A DNA stretch of 64,000 nt, taken from Neoscytalidium dimidiatum. Lineage: Eukaryota; Ascomycota; Dothideomycetes; Botryosphaeriales; Botryosphaeriaceae. The notes under the pieces were generated by a model. It was not told the origin of the DNA. It saw nothing but the letters and a program-made list of their open reading frames with translations, and searched no databases. Of this stretch, positions 60,429 through 64,000 are shown piece after piece (position 1 is the first letter of the stretch; each line of letters opens with the position of its first letter). Both the position numbers and the translations under genes were made by a program. The stretch lies in the NCBI GenBank assembly GCA_037367355.1, contig CM074699.1, forward strand, positions 434,001 through 498,000. Direction: 5' to 3'.

Positions 60429-61328
60429 ATGATGAACGCCTCCTCAACCCAAGACACCCTCTGGGCCAGCAGCCCAGCCTCGAGCCCATTCCTCAACCAT
60501 ACCTCTCCCTCTCCCTCCTCCTCCTCCTCCCCCTCCCCCCCGCACCACGCCACCGCCTGCCCTCCCTCCTCCGGCTTCACCCCGCAGCACTACGCCCTCC
60601 TCGCCGTCCTCTCCGTCCCCCTCGTCCTCACCTTCCGCCCGCGCTCCCTCCCGCGCCGCCTCCTCACCCCGCTCCCCCTCCTCCTCCTCGCCAAGGCCTG
60701 GCTCGCGCCCGGCCGCACGGCGTGGGACTACCAGTTCGGGCTGCTGCTGACCAGCTGGACGCTGCGCGTCGCCGACCGGCTGTACCTGAACGACCCGGAG
60801 GCGGCCTTCCTGCGCGACGGCGTCGACGCGGCCCGGCCCGGCCCGGCCGCGTACGGCCCCGTCGCCAAGTTCGTCTGGGGCCTGGAGCTGGTGGTCGTGA
60901 CGCGCGGGATCGGGTGGAACTGGCGGGTGCCGAGCGTGCCGGCGCCCGAGCGCGTCTCCGGGCGGCGGGCGGCGTTCCTGCGCATGAAGGCGCGCAAGGC
61001 GGCGCTGACGTACCTGGGCCTGCACCTCTCGGTGCGGGCGGCGCGCTTCCTGCTGGCGCTGGGCGAAGGGCGGGACGTCGGCGTGCCCGTGCCCGAGGCC
61101 GTGCGGGCGGCGCTGCTGTCGACGGTCGCGCTGCACGCGTTCATGTACGTCAGCTGGGCGTTCATGGTGTACGCGTCGCTCAGCCTGCCGGAGAACCTGT
61201 TCGCGCTGTTTTTCGTGGGGCTGGGCGTCGGCGGGACGTGGAGCAAGCCGGAGATGTGGCCGTCGGTTTTTGGCCCGCTGTCGGAGGGGTACTCGTTCAG
61301 GCGGACGTGGAGGTATGTGCCGGACACT

Positions 61329-61369
<41 letters not shown>

Positions 61370-61928
61370 TTTTTTCACTTTTGGTTTCAGATGACTGACG
61401 GAATGGGGGAATAGTAAATGGTGGCACCAGAACATGCGGCGCACCTGCGGGACGCTGGGCGCCTTCATCGTGCGCACGACGCCCTCGCTGCGCACGCCGC
61501 GCACCAAGACTGCGCTCTACACGCGCCGCTACCTGCAGCTGGTCTGCGTATTCCTGCTCAGTGGCATCGTTCACGCCGGCGGTTCGATCTACATGGCCAC
61601 GCGCGACGGCACCTTCACTGACGGCGGCAACGTGAGCGGCTTCATGTACCAGGCCGCCATCTTGGTGCTCGAGGACCTCGTTTGCTGGTACTTCGGGATT
61701 GTCGATGATGGAAATCCTACCCTGTTGAGGAGAATCATTGGGTACTCGATTGTCCACGGGTATGCTATGTACGCCGTGCCGCAGCTGAAGGTCATGAAGT
61801 TGGCGAGAGATCATGGGCTGGAGGCACCAGGTGGGCAGTATATGATTGGCGTGAAGATGGCTGGGATGGGAAGTCAGGGGATCATCAACAATCCCTTTAC
61901 GACCCTCATTGGCACCTTCAATAACTGA
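60429..61928 (+). CDS. Membrane-bound O-acyltransferase, wax-synthase-like
   Basis: Two exons (60429-61312 and 61415-61928) give 465 residues; an in-frame Met at 60363 is an alternative start. After a Ser/Pro-rich N-terminus come about eight hydrophobic segments. The exon junction creates SKWWHQNMRRT, the conserved Trp/His block of fungal wax-synthase-domain (MBOAT_2) proteins. SGIVHAGG carries the invariant MBOAT His (residue 348). The family transfers acyl groups to hydroxyls in the ER membrane; fungal members include acyltransferases of secondary-metabolite pathways. Codon usage in exon 1 is extremely GC-rich, unlike exon 2. The intron carries a CT microsatellite directly before its 3' part. 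The substrate is unknown. Confidence 0.85.
61330..61375 (+). repeat. (CT)n plus T-run inside the MBOAT intron
   Basis: About 15 CT units followed by 15 T, within the intron 61313-61414. It doubles as an exaggerated polypyrimidine tract. Confidence 0.95.
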
Positions 61929-64000
61929 AAATTAGAAGGGCAGATGAAATCTTGGCAATAGAGAGGAGCTATAGACAATGGCAGGCTGAAATAGCGCTTG
62001 TACCCGCTGGTTATGTGGGTGATCGAGCGTGTAAGCATGCCTGACAATTTTGGTTCCGCTAGCAAAAAGGGAGAAGGAGAGCATCCAAGCTTCAAGAAAC
62101 AATTTTGTCGATTCCTTTTGCAAAGCAGTATTTCATTCTAGTTGAAATAAAGATGAGATAAAGACAACAGTGTGTTCATAGTCTTGGGTCAAGTGACAAC
62201 AGTCAATAATGAAGAATTTTCTTCTTGTTCAAAGTTCATGCCCGCATGCATTACGCATCATAAATGCCATCAGAGCTATTTTGCTTTCCACGAGCATCAA
62301 CAGACTTGTCGTTCCAGTGCAAAACTGCAGTCCTTCCGAACTGTCAAGACTCCCCACCACAAAGCCGGAAAGTCCAGTAACACGAAAACGAGATATCACC
62401 AGATCCCTCAAGACCTCTCAACAGACCCTTCCGAGGATCTCCGGAGCCGCACACCATCTCACAGCTACCTTCCAATATCCTCCCACCTGATCATCAAAAT
62501 TCCCTCAAGACCTGCCCTCGGTGGCAGCTTCTCCAACCTCCCTTCTCGCCATCACCTCCCTTTTTTTCCGCCTTCCGCTACATGCCGCTGCTGAGGTTAC
62601 AAGAAGCGAATGGTCGTGGTACGGAGATAGTGGAGGCGCAATGGGGCCGAAGTGTCGAGATAGTGGGATAAGGTAGGTTTTACGCGCAGATGTCAAGATG
62701 CAGGTTCAGGCGGCGCTGATGCACGTCGTCTCGGTAACGCGCCGAATATTTGACCCCTGTCTGCTGATGGGATTTGGTGGGGCTTTGTGGATCGAGAGCA
62801 TACTCTTGGCAACAGGGAGAGGGTCGCGCGGAAACGGGGGCAGCGTGGGAGTGGGCCGGGTGCAGGCTACGAGGTCGGAGGACGGGGGTTGGATATGAGC
62901 GTGGCGGAACATAACGGGTCCAGGTCATAGTATGGAGATGGTGCTGGCTGAGGGATTGAGCGGTGGGGAAGAATGGTTACTGAAAGAGGAAGCATCGGTG
63001 CGATGAGCGCTTCAAAACGCCGACCGCGACGTGCGCCAAGAAAGTGTGCCGCGGGGAGAAGTGGAGCGAAAATGCCTCGTCTCGGCCTTCGGAGGGGGTA
63101 TGGCAGTCATCTTAATGCCGTTGGTGGCTGGCGTCGGTCCGGAAAGGCGCGCTCCCTGCGCGAAGCGTGGGGTGCTTAGCGAAAGGTGGGAGGGCAGCGA
63201 AGTGCGAGATGCCCGACTACGCACTTACCAAACACGGTATATTCGTAGATTTACGTCTGTCAAGCCTTGAGCCGATTCTCAAATACGAGGCTTGGCTCTG
63301 CTTGGGCCATCTCGACCACACCCTGGTGTGTTCCGCGCAGACGTGCGTTCTGCAGTGTTGGCGGATAGTCAGGCCACGAAACCTCCGCAACGGGGCGAAT
63401 GCACCTATGTCTGGCATGGTGCATGGTTTTGACTCCCCCTGACCAACGAACCCCTATCTCTGGGCTTCATGGATTCGAGATGCGTCGGAGGAAAAGCATC
63501 TGCCTCTTCCAGAAGCCCATTCAGCATGTAGCTTTCCACTTCGGCTGCAGATCCCGTGTGTTGAGAAGATGGGTGGCGTGTTTCTCCTTGACACTTTCCT
63601 GACTTTAGATCGGTGCATAATGCAAGCCATGATATCGCTTCGACATGTCTTGTCTTCCTCAGTCTCGACTCGGATGTTGATACCTAGTTCAAGCAACAGA
63701 GGTATCTATCACCAGCATCAGATATCGAGTTCTCATTCGAGCTGCAGCAAGCGAGGTAGTGGCGGTGGAGGTTTGGAATGGTCAACAACTGATATCGAGG
63801 CGCCTGTTGAATAAAAGCCAAAAATAGCTTCTTCTTTAGTACAGGCGCCACTTGATCATTAGTAAATGTTGTGACAGTAGCCCCCCTTGAAGTGGTTGCT
63901 GTGTCGATATAGATTTCGCTGAATTCCTGAAGCATGTCTTGCCTCTTCGCACTGCACTTGTCGCTTTCCTCGCAGCTCGTCAAAGATTTGCTGGACTCTT
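61929..64000. other. Right-end region without a supported gene
   Basis: About 2.1 kb. ORFs of up to 140 codons occur on both strands but none shows a family motif. A minus-strand frame open across 63684-63983 may belong to a gene starting beyond the window. Confidence 0.45.

Noticed and set aside
60444..61814. 456-codon minus-strand ORF
   Set aside because: Shadow of the MBOAT gene in extremely GC-rich DNA; it crosses the CT repeat as poly-Arg/Glu and has no motif.

Overview
The window looks like nuclear DNA of a filamentous ascomycete (Pezizomycotina). The genes are split by short GT-AG introns (about 50-80 bp, occasionally several hundred). The families are typical of such fungi: an NLR-like alpha/beta-hydrolase-NACHT protein, a Zn2Cys6 regulator, a GH10 xylanase with CBM1, a GH75-type chitosanase, RTA1, a Cti6-like PHD protein and large MFS carriers. 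Class or genus cannot be fixed from the sequence alone. All exon maps below were made by hand from reading-frame continuity and splice signals.

Left part (1-9.7 kb): the 5' part of an NLR-like gene runs off the left edge (minus strand). Next come a five-exon FAD-dependent aromatic monooxygenase (minus), a decayed GH75 chitosanase (plus, pseudogene) and a CCDC47/DUF1682-type ER membrane protein (minus). Middle-left (9.7-19 kb) holds a metabolic group: a D-2-hydroxyacid dehydrogenase, a short-chain dehydrogenase/reductase, a divergently transcribed Zn2Cys6 regulator and a catalase. The 295-bp SDR/regulator promoter carries four clustered CGG triplets. From 21 to 30.4 kb lie a GC-rich F-box protein, a DAO-type FAD oxidoreductase, an uncharacterised ORF, a small cysteine-rich secreted protein and an RS-rich small protein.

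Centre (30.4-47.4 kb): large gene-poor spacers flank a secreted GH10 xylanase with C-terminal CBM1. Then follow a DHA1-like MFS carrier with a long Ser-rich N-terminus, the Cti6-like Rpd3L subunit and a large low-complexity protein. Right part (50-62 kb): a stand-alone RNase H-fold protein with its acidic tetrad intact, an RTA1-type membrane protein, a P-loop sulfotransferase-like protein, a 14-TM-type MFS drug carrier and an MBOAT/wax-synthase-like acyltransferase. The last 2 kb shows no gene I can support.

I found no convincing tRNA, rRNA, transposon or CRISPR. The least explained items are the multiply broken chitosanase, the stand-alone RNase H protein, the orphan ORF at 25.6-26.4 kb with an unassigned coding-like stretch beside it, the CGG-rich divergent promoter, and several large featureless spacers (notably 34.3-38.3 kb).
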